NCBI GenBank assembly: GCA_000434615.1
Contig: FR880835.1
Coordinates: forward strand, 27,304-71,582
Reading direction: 5' to 3'
DNA length: 44,279 nt
Source: Clostridium sp. CAG:510
Lineage (GTDB): Bacteria > Bacillota > Clostridia > Lachnospirales > Lachnospiraceae
In this document: piece by piece, positions 16,247 to 24,666 of the stretch
Position numbering within the stretch: position 1 is the stretch's first letter
Layout of the letters: each line of letters begins with the position of its first letter
Translations under genes and position numbers: made by a program
The notes under the pieces: generated by a model
Databases searched by the model: none
Told to the model about the DNA's origin: nothing
What the model saw: only the letters and a program-made list of their open reading frames with translations

Positions 16247-17017
16247 TTAAATTTCTGCTATTGTTATGATTTTCATGCTGCCGCTGACCGCCGTGGGGGG
16301 AATCCCGAACATGCGCTTATTAGTGGCTGCAAAATGGGAAGGGTCGGAAAAACCGGCATCCAGCGCTGCGGTGGTAATATTTTTCCCTTTCATCAGCCCG
16401 AGGTAGGTAAAATACAGCTTACGGAAAACCAGATAATTGGCAACAGACATGCCCGCTTCCTTGCGGAACAGATGGGAAAAACGGCTCTCCGACATGCAGA
16501 AGTGACTGGCAATGGATGCCACCGTCATGTCGCTGCCGATGTGCTCGTCAATGTAAACATATGCCTGCCGGATGCGCTCGTCGCCCACCGCCTGCAGGCT
16601 GGCGGGAAGCCCCAGCTCTTTTAACACCTTTCTTAAAAAAGACGGATAGGCTGCCGCCGCATCCGCTGCTTCCCGCATATCTCGGTACCACTGTAAAACG
16701 GTCTGTGCCTGCTTTTCGGTGATGAGCCGGCTCTCCCGGATGCACTGCGCCACAAAGGTGGTTTCATCAAATAAAAACAACAGCAAAGACGGCATGGAAA
16801 AAGGCTTCCCCTCCTCATCCGGGGCTCCGCACACGGTATGGGGCAGCCCGGAGGGAATGACGGCGCCGAACCCTGTCATTTCCTGCCCGTCCACCTGAAA
16901 GCGCACCGGACCTTTTAGGGAAATCAGAATGTGCGCCGCCGAGTGCCTGTGCATCTCGGGGTCCTTATATTCGGTTTTTATCATCAGATGATTTTTTGCC
17001 AGATATATCTCATTCAT
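16247..17017 (-). CDS. AraC-family transcriptional regulator with cupin N-terminus
   Basis: About 256 residues: N-terminal cupin-like sensor (HRHSAAHILI, PSGLPHTV) and C-terminal double HTH (MTVASIASHFCMSESRFSHLFRKEAG, DAGFSDPSHFAATNKRMFG). ATG 17017 fits the family's N-terminus, and TTGCAA-17-TATAGT lies just upstream, which would leave almost no 5' leader. A GTG at 17077 with AAGGA is the alternative. It probably controls the downstream hydrolase genes and is divergent from the Rrf2 gene. Confidence 0.85.
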   Translation of the reverse strand: MNEIYLAKNHLMIKTEYKDPEMHRHSAAHILISLKGPVRFQVDGQEMTGFGAVIPSGLPHTVCGAPDEEGKPFSMPSLLLFLFDETTFVAQCIRESRLITEKQAQTVLQWYRDMREAADAAAAYPSFLRKVLKELGLPASLQAVGDERIRQAYVYIDEHIGSDMTVASIASHFCMSESRFSHLFRKEAGMSVANYLVFRKLYFTYLGLMKGKNITTAALDAGFSDPSHFAATNKRMFGIPPTAVSGSMKIITIAEI

Positions 17018-17085
17018 AATAACTAAACTATAATAAAAAAGCCCTGTTTTTGCAAGGTTTTTACGGTTTTCCCACACTTCCGTCC

Positions 17086-17114
17086 TTGAAAACCTACTAA
17101 GTATATGGTATTAT
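17086..17114 (+). promoter_or_regulatory. Promoter of the Rrf2 regulator
   Basis: TTGAAA at 17086-17091, a 17-base spacer and TATTAT at 17109-17114, 33 bases before the gene. The spacer and downstream sequence are rich in short TAT/ATA elements, so autoregulation by Rrf2 is possible, but I see no clean dyad. Confidence 0.7.
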
Positions 17115-17147
17115 GGGTATATCAGTTACAGAAAGGAATGGGAATGT

Positions 17148-17585
17148 ATGAAAATTTCAACCAAAGGACGTTATGCATTAAGAATGCTTTTAGACCTTGC
17201 CGAACATCAGAACGAGGGGTACATTGCCTTAAAAGACATCGCAGAGCGGCAGAATATATCCAAGAAATATTTAGAGCAGATTGTGGCAATCTTTAACCGC
17301 TCGGATATCTTAAAAACGAACCGCGGCTATCAGGGCGGCTACATGCTTGCCAAAAGTCCGGACAAATACAGCGTGGGCATGATTTTACGTCTGACGGAGG
17401 GCAGCCTGGCACCCGTTGCCTGTCTGGACCAGGAACCCAACGAATGTGAACGCAGCGCGGAATGTGTCACTCTCCCGGTATGGGAAGGTCTGTATAAGGT
17501 CATCACGGAATACCTGGACGGCATCACCCTGCAGGACATCATCGACCAGCAAAAGACCCTGATTGCCAACGACTACATTATTTAA
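17148..17585 (+). CDS. Rrf2-family regulator with Fe-S-type cysteine triad
   Basis: A 145-residue winged-helix regulator opening MKISTKGRYALRMLLDLAEH, the Rrf2/IscR signature. Cysteines 92, 100 and 106 match in position and near-spacing the three cluster ligands of IscR (92, 98, 104), so it probably binds an Fe-S cluster, unlike the cluster-free CymR type. A GGAATGGGA ribosome site precedes ATG 17148. The only accepted plus-strand gene in the window; it stands alone, facing the ECF operon's terminator. Targets are unknown; iron-sulfur, redox or sulfur metabolism are the usual roles. Confidence 0.92.
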   Translation: MKISTKGRYALRMLLDLAEHQNEGYIALKDIAERQNISKKYLEQIVAIFNRSDILKTNRGYQGGYMLAKSPDKYSVGMILRLTEGSLAPVACLDQEPNECERSAECVTLPVWEGLYKVITEYLDGITLQDIIDQQKTLIANDYII

Positions 17586-17635
17586 GATTTAAACAGGTAT
17601 TCTGCTTTTCATTTGCATACAAGCCAAAAACGGCA

Positions 17636-17679
17636 TAAAAAAAGGGCTGTTGCTTTCCGGAAGGATAAGCAGCAGCCCT
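17636..17679 (-). terminator. Terminator between the ECF operon and the Rrf2 gene
   Basis: A GGGCTGCTGCTT/AAGCAACAGCCC stem on the minus strand is followed by seven T residues. It ends the ECF operon and may also serve the convergent Rrf2 transcript. Confidence 0.85.
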
Positions 17680-17729
17680 GTCTTTATTCAGTTTGTTTTC
17701 TTAGGCGCGTAAGTAAGGAAACATACTCC

Positions 17730-18299
17730 CTACACGTAGGGTACGATGTTTCGGATATTTTTCATTCTCTTTGCAAGAAGCAGAACCACGAACGGTGTCA
17801 GTGCAATGGGAACAACGTCAGCAATACCAATCCAAAGGATGCAGTATACATATCCTAATCCGGTGAAGTAGGAAAGGGAAATGCTGGTGGTGAGAATCAT
17901 CAGAACACCAAACAGAAGGCTCCACAGTAAGCTTACGCCGATGAATTTGCCTTTTCCTTTTTCGATAACAGAAAGAAGGTCAGTCTTGCCTGCACGTAAG
18001 TGAATCAGTGCGGGAAGTGCTGCGGACAGACCAACGGTAATACCATCTGTCAGAGGGGAATGCAGAGGAATGAAGTTACCGGAAAGCAGAGCCCATACGA
18101 CGGTTCCGATGTAGCCTGGGAAAAAGCCTGTTACCGGTCCAAACAGATAACCGATGGCAACCGGAATGAATGCGAATGTACGGAAGTGAACTGCGCCGGG
18201 AATCAGGGGAATCGGTCAAAGGTAAGCCCAGAGAACACCGGTCAGAACACCAAATACTACGAAGAAGACGATGTTGACGAAAGATAATTTTTTCTTCAT
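17730..18299 (-). pseudogene. ECF transporter S component interrupted by one in-frame TGA
   Basis: From ATG 18299 the frame encodes 27 residues ending VLWAYL, meets TGA at 18216-18218, then continues in the same frame for 161 more residues to the TAG at 17730-17732. The continuation is a typical S-component membrane protein (PIPLIPGAVHFRTFAFIPVAIG, FGPVTGFFPGYIGTVVWALLSG). No bases are gained or lost, so the only defect is the stop. It sits where an S component belongs, 88 bases after ecfT. Possible causes are a point mutation such as CGA or TGG to TGA, a sequencing error, or read-through. Substrate unknown. Confidence 0.8.
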
Positions 18300-18387
18300 T
18301 TTTTTGTTTCTCCTTTGTCTTAGAAAAATGTTTGTTGTTTATATTTACAGGCTCCCCGTACGCGCTCCGGGGAACCCGCAAGATACC

Positions 18388-19203
18388 TTATACCGGGATG
18401 TAGAAGAAAATATGCAGTACAATGGTAGCCGCAATGGCAACCGCATTGGCAAGGATAAAGTAAACATCGTACTTGCTTGCCTTAATGTTTTTGTATGCCG
18501 TTCTGTGTACCGAGAAGTTAAGCTGGTAATAATGCATCGCCAGAGAAATTGCCTGACCCTTGCTGATAACACGGAACAAAAGCGGGAATGAGAACGTAAC
18601 GTAGTTCTTAATCTTGGTCACCCAGCTGCACTTTTCGATTTCCAGACCCCGGGAGCTCTGCGCCTCCATGATGGCGTTTAACTCGGTGATAATCATGGGG
18701 ATAATCTGGAATACCAGACCGATACCGAATGCCAGTGCATAAGAAATTTTCCACTTCTGCAATCCTAAAATAATCTCACTGAAGTTGGTAGTGAGAAGCA
18801 CCGTATAGAAGGATGCAATCATTAAGAAAATTCGCAGGGAATACACAAAACCCTTGTAAAAATCGTACCAGTCGAAGCAGATCTGCATACCGCCGTTGCC
18901 GATAAATGTCTGGAAGAAAACAGGACCTCCTTCCACGGCAGGCTGTTCAAACAGCCCCAGCACAAACCACAACAGGAAAATAAACAAAAGCAGCACCTTC
19001 AGCTTTTTCACCAGAACAAATATGTACTTCTGAATACCGCACACATTCCACATTACCAAGAAAAATACCAACAAGAACAGCAAAGCCACACCGGACTTCA
19101 CGATACTGGTCAGCACCGCCATCACGATAAAGAACATGAACTTTGTACGCGGGTCCAGTTTGTGAAGCAGTGAATTTCCATCTACATATTTTAAGTAATC
19201 CAT
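18388..19203 (-). CDS. ecfT: ECF transporter T component
   Basis: A 271-residue EcfT/CbiQ-family membrane protein that couples ATPase movement to the S component. It opens with YVDGNSLLHKLDPRTKFMF, has several helices, and carries the cytoplasmic coupling helix with the ARG-type motif region (MEAQSSRGLEIEKCSWVTKIKNY). It lies 19 bases after the double ATPase gene and 88 bases before the S-component gene. Confidence 0.92.
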   Translation of the reverse strand: MDYLKYVDGNSLLHKLDPRTKFMFFIVMAVLTSIVKSGVALLFLLVFFLVMWNVCGIQKYIFVLVKKLKVLLLFIFLLWFVLGLFEQPAVEGGPVFFQTFIGNGGMQICFDWYDFYKGFVYSLRIFLMIASFYTVLLTTNFSEIILGLQKWKISYALAFGIGLVFQIIPMIITELNAIMEAQSSRGLEIEKCSWVTKIKNYVTFSFPLLFRVISKGQAISLAMHYYQLNFSVHRTAYKNIKASKYDVYFILANAVAIAATIVLHIFFYIPV

Positions 19204-19222
19204 ACCTTTTCTCCTTCGTCGC

Positions 19223-20866
19223 CTATGATTCCGTTACTTTTGCGATAAAATCGTCTACATCGAATACAATTTCATCCAGTCCCAATTCCTTGGAAAGACG
19301 GACAACCGGCGGGAATTCAATGTTAATCTTATCAAAGATATCCTCGCGCTCTACTAACTCTTCCTTTGTTCCTTCAAATACCTTTTCACCGTGGTTTAAG
19401 ATAACTGTGTAATCAGCCAGACGGAATACAAATGGAATCTCGTGGCTTATCATGATGATGGTCTTGCCTGCCTTCTTCAATTCCAAAACCATTTTTTCCA
19501 GATCCCCGATTAAGAAGCCGTCCATACCGAGGGTCGGCTCATCCAGAAGGATGACATCCGCACTGGAAAGAAGCACGGACAGAATGGTCAGCATGTGCTT
19601 CTGTCCCATGGACAGGTTTAAGGGGAAATTTTCTTTTTCTTTCTCTAAGTGATAACGGGTCAGGATTTCCGTGATGTTTTCTTCGGTAAAATCCACACCC
19701 TGCATACGGGCACAGAAGGTCAGTTCCTTCTCCACCGTCTCCTCGAACAGCATGTGCTCGGGATGCTGGAATACCAGAATAATGTTCTTGGAAATCTGTG
19801 CCACGGATTTGCCTAAAATGGACTCACCTCTGTAATCCACTTCGCCGCTTGTGGGCTTATACAGACCGTTTAAGTGTTTGACAAATGTGGTCTTGCCGGA
19901 ACCGTTCTGTCCCAAAATGGCAACAATCTTTCCTTCCGGTACCTGGGCATTTACCTGTTTCAGACCGATAAATCCGTCGCTGAACTGCTTTACCAGATCC
20001 TTTACACTGATAACCGGATTAAAGCTTTCCGCAGCCGCCTCTTTTTCCGCACGGGTCTTAGCGGTTGTTCTGCCCGCAAGCTCCGCACGCGCCTGGTCCA
20101 TATTGTAAAACATCTTTACATCGGGAACCTTGGCGGAAAGCGCTCTGTATATTTCTACTTCCTGAGGAAGGATAACGCCTAATTTTTCCTGCAGCTCAAA
20201 ATTCCGGAAAAACTCATCCCTGCTGCCGTCAAATACAACCTCGCCGTCCAAAATGCCGACTACATGGTCCACAATGCCGGCGGACCATACCAGATTGTTG
20301 TCCACGATAACGGTGGTGTTGCCGCTGTCTCTCAGTTCTCCTAAAATATCCTGCACCATCTTTTTACCGTTGGGGTCTAAGGAGCTTACCGGCTCGTCCA
20401 TGATTAAAATATCGGGCTTCATGGCAAGTACGGAGGCGATGCAGACAGACTGCCGCTGTCCGCCGGAAAGATTGTCCACACTTCTCTTGCGCAGATACTG
20501 CAGCTTTAAAAGGTCCAGTACATATTCCATGCGCTCTACGATTTCCGCCTGGGGCATACCGATATTTTCCAGGCCGAAGGCAATAGCATCCTCTACGCCG
20601 TAACCGAACAGCTGGTTTTCCGGATTCTGGCTGACCACGCTGACAAACGTGCCATCGGGAACATCAAAGCTTCCCTCTAATTCGCCGTTTCCGATCAGTT
20701 TCGGAATAACCTGGCTGAAAATCTGTACCAGAGTGGATTTACCGCATCCGCTGGGGCCTACAATCGCGGTAACCTTTCCCTGTTCGATGGAAAAGCTTAC
20801 GTTTTTCAGCACCTGCGGTCCGTCCGTCGTATACTTGTAGCTTATGTTATTAACTTTATATTCCAT
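19223..20866 (-). CDS. ECF transporter fused double ATPase (EcfA-EcfA')
   Basis: A 547-residue protein with two complete ABC ATPase domains. The first has Walker A GPSGCGKST, signature LSGGQRQ and Walker B ILIMDEP; the second has GQNGSGKTT, LSMGQKH and VILLDEP. Fused ATPases are known in YkoEDC-type and related dedicated ECF systems. With EcfT and the S component downstream this forms a complete one-substrate importer. ATG 20866 follows AAGGAG. A promoter and a terminator-like hairpin lie in its short leader. Confidence 0.92.
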   Translation of the reverse strand: MEYKVNNISYKYTTDGPQVLKNVSFSIEQGKVTAIVGPSGCGKSTLVQIFSQVIPKLIGNGELEGSFDVPDGTFVSVVSQNPENQLFGYGVEDAIAFGLENIGMPQAEIVERMEYVLDLLKLQYLRKRSVDNLSGGQRQSVCIASVLAMKPDILIMDEPVSSLDPNGKKMVQDILGELRDSGNTTVIVDNNLVWSAGIVDHVVGILDGEVVFDGSRDEFFRNFELQEKLGVILPQEVEIYRALSAKVPDVKMFYNMDQARAELAGRTTAKTRAEKEAAAESFNPVISVKDLVKQFSDGFIGLKQVNAQVPEGKIVAILGQNGSGKTTFVKHLNGLYKPTSGEVDYRGESILGKSVAQISKNIILVFQHPEHMLFEETVEKELTFCARMQGVDFTEENITEILTRYHLEKEKENFPLNLSMGQKHMLTILSVLLSSADVILLDEPTLGMDGFLIGDLEKMVLELKKAGKTIIMISHEIPFVFRLADYTVILNHGEKVFEGTKEELVEREDIFDKINIEFPPVVRLSKELGLDEIVFDVDDFIAKVTES

Positions 20867-20886
20867 TATCGTCTCCTTACCCAGTA

Positions 20887-20922
20887 AAAAACAAGGGTAT
20901 GCACTTGATCAACACCCTTGTT
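20887..20922 (-). terminator. Terminator-like hairpin in the ECF operon leader
   Basis: AACAAGGGT pairs with ACCCTTGTT around a 15-base loop and runs into a T-rich tract on the minus strand. It lies between the candidate promoter (20954-20982) and the ATPase start, so it is either an attenuator of the ECF operon or the terminator of the upstream bile salt hydrolase gene. I recognise no riboswitch fold in the short leader. Confidence 0.7.
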
Positions 20923-20953
20923 TCCCCACTTTTCCGAATTAACGTATAAATTC

Positions 20954-20982
20954 ATTTCACTACATGTTCCCCTGTTTGTCAA
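20954..20982 (-). promoter_or_regulatory. Candidate promoter of the ECF operon
   Basis: TTGACA at 20977-20982, a 17-base spacer and TGAAAT (4 of 6 consensus bases) at 20954-20959 on the minus strand. The start would be near 20946, leaving a leader of about 80 bases that contains the hairpin. Confidence 0.55.
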
Positions 20983-21029
20983 GCCAATTTTCTAATATTA
21001 TATCTACTTTGGTTTCTTGCATTTTTCGC

Positions 21030-22043
21030 TTAATTTTCCCAGAAAATATCATCTTTTTCACGCAGTGTATACCTTATTAAAGCGTTGTCATTTAAGTTTT
21101 CACGGTGCATGTCTATGGCAGTAATCTGATGACGGTCATACGCCGTATAATAGTAGATGCCCTTGTCCGCATTGCAGCAGGATGTGTAAATAGTGATTTC
21201 GTACTTGCCTTCCGCCACCTCGCAGCAGCCTCTCTGCTGGTCTACGGAGCCTAAAATGTGGAAGAACTGGCTCACACTTTCCTCTTCCGACTCTCCCGAC
21301 AAAGAATGGGCTCTTACAAACGCAACCCTTGCAAAACGGGAAGCAGAGGACAAATCTCCGGGCAGTCCCAACGCGCCCATGCCCCTGCTGTAAGCAGAAA
21401 GAGGAATGTCCTTCCCGAAGGTGTTCTCCGGCTGCTTTTCCGACAGACCCATATACTGATTTAACAAAAACATCTGGGTCGGGAACGGCGGGTTGTTGGT
21501 AAGCACCCCTGCCGGGTTGTCATATACATGCAGTCCGTCCTTCGTGCATTCCACAACGATACAGTCGCCTTTGTCCGCAATCATCCAGTGAAGCTGGGAA
21601 GCCGGAAACACATCGTTAAACGTGGTTCCCACTAAATTCATGCGGGCAAGCGCCTGCCTTGCTTCCTTTACGTCCGCACATTTCCCTAATATATAAGGGA
21701 TAAACTCAAACTGCGCTACATTTTCCCTGCCTTCTTCTATTTCCTGATAGGCAGCATTTCCCACAAAGTTAAGCCCCGCCATACAGAGTCCTTTTTCATT
21801 CACGGCATCATAATACAAAGGATAATCCGCCGTTGCCGCATCTTTTGGTACAAATTCCGCCGGCTGCTCCGCCACATGTGCCATACCGACTATAGCATAA
21901 TGCTGGGCACAAAGTCCTATGTGCCGGAACGTGAAGGGGTAATTTCCGGGTGTCACCGTCACCTCATCCCCATAGGAAAATTCGTAATCAAGAGTTCTGC
22001 CGAAGTAAAAATCCTTCGACCGGTAAGTTGCCGCTGTACACAT
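21030..22043 (-). CDS. bsh: Bile salt hydrolase (choloylglycine hydrolase family)
   Basis: A 337-residue Ntn hydrolase. Starting at ATG 22043 gives MCTAATYRS, so removal of Met exposes the catalytic Cys2; the in-frame GTG at 22052 would bury it and is rejected. Other conserved residues are visible: Arg16 and Asp19 (GRTLDYE), Asn in AGLNFVG, Asn in VLTNNPPF, and Arg in SASRFAR. Members hydrolyse glycine- or taurine-conjugated bile acids; penicillin V acylases share the fold, so activity needs testing. It is the gene after an EamA transporter (19-base gap), suggesting co-transcription. Strong hint of an animal-gut host. Confidence 0.9.
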   Translation of the reverse strand: MCTAATYRSKDFYFGRTLDYEFSYGDEVTVTPGNYPFTFRHIGLCAQHYAIVGMAHVAEQPAEFVPKDAATADYPLYYDAVNEKGLCMAGLNFVGNAAYQEIEEGRENVAQFEFIPYILGKCADVKEARQALARMNLVGTTFNDVFPASQLHWMIADKGDCIVVECTKDGLHVYDNPAGVLTNNPPFPTQMFLLNQYMGLSEKQPENTFGKDIPLSAYSRGMGALGLPGDLSSASRFARVAFVRAHSLSGESEEESVSQFFHILGSVDQQRGCCEVAEGKYEITIYTSCCNADKGIYYYTAYDRHQITAIDMHRENLNDNALIRYTLREKDDIFWEN

Positions 22044-22062
22044 ATCAATCACACTTCTTTCT

Positions 22063-23004
22063 TTATTCTTCTTTTTTCTTTTTCTTCTGTTCCAAAGGCA
22101 TCTGTGCTAACAGTATTGCCGCAAAAATAAGGGCACATCCCAAAAGCTGTCTGCCGTTTAACTTTTCTCCCAGGATTATCCAGCCCGCCAGTACGGAGAA
22201 AACGGACTCCAGACTCATAATCATGGAAGCAATCGTCGGATTTAAGCCGTTCTGTCCCACAATCTGCAGGGTATATCCTACACCGCAGGAAAAGATGCCG
22301 GCATATAAAATGGCAATCCACGCGGAAGGGTTCATCAGTCCCGGCAGCCACTCGGCAAAGCCCACCGCCGAATGCTTCATATCCACAAAGTACATAGGCA
22401 CCATGCTGAGCAGTCCGCAGACAAGGAACTGGATGCAGGACATTCTGACGCCGTCCACTTTGGGGGAAAAATAATCCACGATTAAAATATGTACGGCAAA
22501 GAGAAAGGCGCATAAAAGTACCATCAAATCGCTGTTCTGGAAGGTCAGGCTGCCGTTCATGCAGAGCAGGTAAAGCCCGCCTATGGTAATGAGCATGCCC
22601 ACCCAGATGTTCCAGCCGCATTTCTTTTTTAAGAAAAGTCCCAGTATGGGCACCAGCAGTATGTAGCAGGCGGTCAGAAAGCCCGCTTTTCCGGAAGCCG
22701 TACCCATGGTAATACCGAGCTGTTGGGCGCTGCTTGCCAAAAACAACGCCGTACCACAGCAGATACCGCCCGTTATCAGGGTTTTCTTTTCTTCCTTTGT
22801 CTGCGGCTTTTTGCTGCCCAGACCCATTTTATCCAGTAAAAAGATAACCGGCACTAAAACGGCGCTGCCTATCAGGGAACGGATACCGTTAAAGGAAAAC
22901 GGTCCCACAGCGTCCCCGCCCGTGCTCTGTGCCACAAACGCCACGCCCCAGATAAGCGCGGTCAGCACCAGTAAAAGGGAATTTCTAATCTGTCTGCTTT
23001 TCAT
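22063..23004 (-). CDS. EamA-family (DMT superfamily) transporter
   Basis: A 313-residue membrane protein with about ten helices in two EamA repeats: first half SLLLVLTALIWGVAFVAQS, second half starting near WIAILYAGIFSCGVGYTLQ, and SLESVFSVLAGWIILGE typical of repeat 2. The Lys-rich C-terminus is cytoplasmic. Members export or import metabolites; the substrate cannot be read here. It lies directly upstream of the bile salt hydrolase in the same operon, so transport of a bile-acid product or amino acid is possible but speculative. Confidence 0.9.
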   Translation of the reverse strand: MKSRQIRNSLLLVLTALIWGVAFVAQSTGGDAVGPFSFNGIRSLIGSAVLVPVIFLLDKMGLGSKKPQTKEEKKTLITGGICCGTALFLASSAQQLGITMGTASGKAGFLTACYILLVPILGLFLKKKCGWNIWVGMLITIGGLYLLCMNGSLTFQNSDLMVLLCAFLFAVHILIVDYFSPKVDGVRMSCIQFLVCGLLSMVPMYFVDMKHSAVGFAEWLPGLMNPSAWIAILYAGIFSCGVGYTLQIVGQNGLNPTIASMIMSLESVFSVLAGWIILGEKLNGRQLLGCALIFAAILLAQMPLEQKKKKKEE

Positions 23005-23062
23005 GTTGTCAAATCCTCATCTTCTGTCATTCTTACTGTCCTGTAGGTATGCTGATTTTTCC

Positions 23063-24547
23063 TTAGGAAAACAGCTTTCTTACTTCTTCACCGTCAAATA
23101 CGACCTCGGGCACATGCTCCACCTCGATGCGGTAAAGGGCATTGGCGGCGATGTGTTCGGCTGCCTGCTCCAAATCGCGGATACCGGTGGTGTTTTCAAA
23201 CTGCTCCACCACAGCGGTAAGACCGTCCTCGGTCACCACGCATTCGTTTTCCTGTAAGCCTATGCGCTTTAAAACCTTAGGAAGCGCAAAGCGGCTGAAA
23301 ATGATTTTCTTTTCTTCCGCGGTGTAGTCGGGAATGTCAATCACCGCAAAGCGGGACATTAAGGGCGCACTTATCTGCTCCTTGTTGTTGGCGGTGGCAA
23401 TGGGGTATACTCCCACGGTGGGCACCATACACTCCATGTAGTTGTCCGTAAAGCCTAAGTTGTCAAGCAGGGTCAGAAGCACATCCGCCGGGTTGCCGTT
23501 TCCCTTGCCGGAAGCGGCCTTGTCTAACTCATTGATAATAAATACCAGATTGGACTCGCCCGCCATGGAGAAAGCTTCCATAATGATGCCGGGCTTGGCA
23601 TTGGCATAAATACGGGAGCTGCCGGTAAGCTGCTCCGGGTCGTTGATGGAGCTCATATCCAGTGTCGTCCAGGGCAGCTTCAATATTCTTGCCACCGCAT
23701 AGGCTATCTGGGACTTACCGGTACCTGCCGGACCCACCAAAAGCAGACCATAGGCGGGAAGGGTGTGGGTACGGTTAATCTGGATAATGGTTTCCATAAT
23801 ACGCTGTTTTACCCTCTCCATACCGTAAAGTTCTTCATCCAGAATGCGTCTTGCTTCCACAGGGTCGATGGCTTCAAAATAATTGCTCTTCCACTGTACG
23901 TTCATCATAATGGAAAGGGCACGCTGGGCATGACGGCGCTCCTCGGGAGAAACCTCGTTGGAACGGGCTACCGCTAAGTTTCTTCTTGCCCAGAGTCTGA
24001 TATTGTCGGGCAGCGTTCTGCCGGCGCAGGTCATGAAATCGGAAATGCTCTGCAGGCTGGTAAGCTTCATTTCATCGCCCACTTCATCCGCCTCTTCGTC
24101 CTCTTCCACTTCTTCTGCGGCGCTGCTGGCTAAAAGTCTTTCAATCATAAACTGTAAAAAACCATCCTCTGCGGAAAGCTTGGTGCCGCCTCCGAAGGTA
24201 GTTTCGCGGATTTTGTATACGGCATAGCCGTCTTCTGTGTTCTGACCGGAAAGCCTTACATGGATGTGGTTTTCGCCCAGCCATTTAATGAGGTTTACAA
24301 ACCGGGCATCCACCTTTAAGATGTCCGCCACACAGGTTTCTCCGTTTTCCTTGAATTCAAAAGCCGTCTGCCTGGTCTGGTTGGTAAAAAGTCCCGTTGC
24401 ATGATGGGGATGCTTCTTTTCCTTGTTGGCAAGCACCAAAATCGGCTCTTCCGGCGTCTTTTCCTTGGCACTCGATAAAAAGGTTGTATACGTGCAGATA
24501 ACCTCCGTTTTTTCTCCCGGAGTGTTGCTGAAATCAAAAACAGGCAT
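23063..24547 (-). CDS. Lon-like AAA+ ATPase lacking the protease domain
   Basis: A 494-residue protein. A divergent N-terminal region with an acidic Glu/Asp stretch (about 144-160) is followed by a Lon-type AAA+ module: ARRILDEELYGMERVKQRI before Walker A GPAGTGKS (272-279), Walker B LVFIINELDKA, sensor 1 PIATANN and arginine finger SRFAVIDIP, then a C-terminal helical domain (GIRDLEQAAEHIAANA). It stops there; the Ser-Lys protease domain of Lon is absent. It likely remodels or unfolds a partner protein, but the partner is unknown. TATAAT at 24603-24608 may be its -10 box. Confidence 0.85.
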   Translation of the reverse strand: MPVFDFSNTPGEKTEVICTYTTFLSSAKEKTPEEPILVLANKEKKHPHHATGLFTNQTRQTAFEFKENGETCVADILKVDARFVNLIKWLGENHIHVRLSGQNTEDGYAVYKIRETTFGGGTKLSAEDGFLQFMIERLLASSAAEEVEEDEEADEVGDEMKLTSLQSISDFMTCAGRTLPDNIRLWARRNLAVARSNEVSPEERRHAQRALSIMMNVQWKSNYFEAIDPVEARRILDEELYGMERVKQRIMETIIQINRTHTLPAYGLLLVGPAGTGKSQIAYAVARILKLPWTTLDMSSINDPEQLTGSSRIYANAKPGIIMEAFSMAGESNLVFIINELDKAASGKGNGNPADVLLTLLDNLGFTDNYMECMVPTVGVYPIATANNKEQISAPLMSRFAVIDIPDYTAEEKKIIFSRFALPKVLKRIGLQENECVVTEDGLTAVVEQFENTTGIRDLEQAAEHIAANALYRIEVEHVPEVVFDGEEVRKLFS

Positions 24548-24610
24548 AAAGTCCTCCTTATGTATGTGGTCCCGTTTCCGTCACAAGGCCGTAATTATTT
24601 TTATTATAGC

Positions 24611-24650
24611 AAAAAATCGCCGTAAGTACTATGCCTACAGCGATTTTTTT
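24611..24650 (-). terminator. Bidirectional-looking terminator after metQ
   Basis: An ATCGC(T/C)GTA stem with A- and T-runs on both sides ends the metQ transcript on the minus strand. Confidence 0.8.
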
Positions 24651-24666
24651 GAAAGTTCAGGGAGTT

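Noticed and set aside
18216..18218. Selenocysteine or an altered genetic code to explain the in-frame TGA
   Set aside because: The site is in a membrane S component with no expected Sec, and TGA is a genuine stop elsewhere (for example at the end of agrB).
20867..21029. TPP, FMN or cobalamin riboswitch ahead of the ECF operon
   Set aside because: The leader is only about 80 bases with one simple hairpin and none of the conserved motifs.
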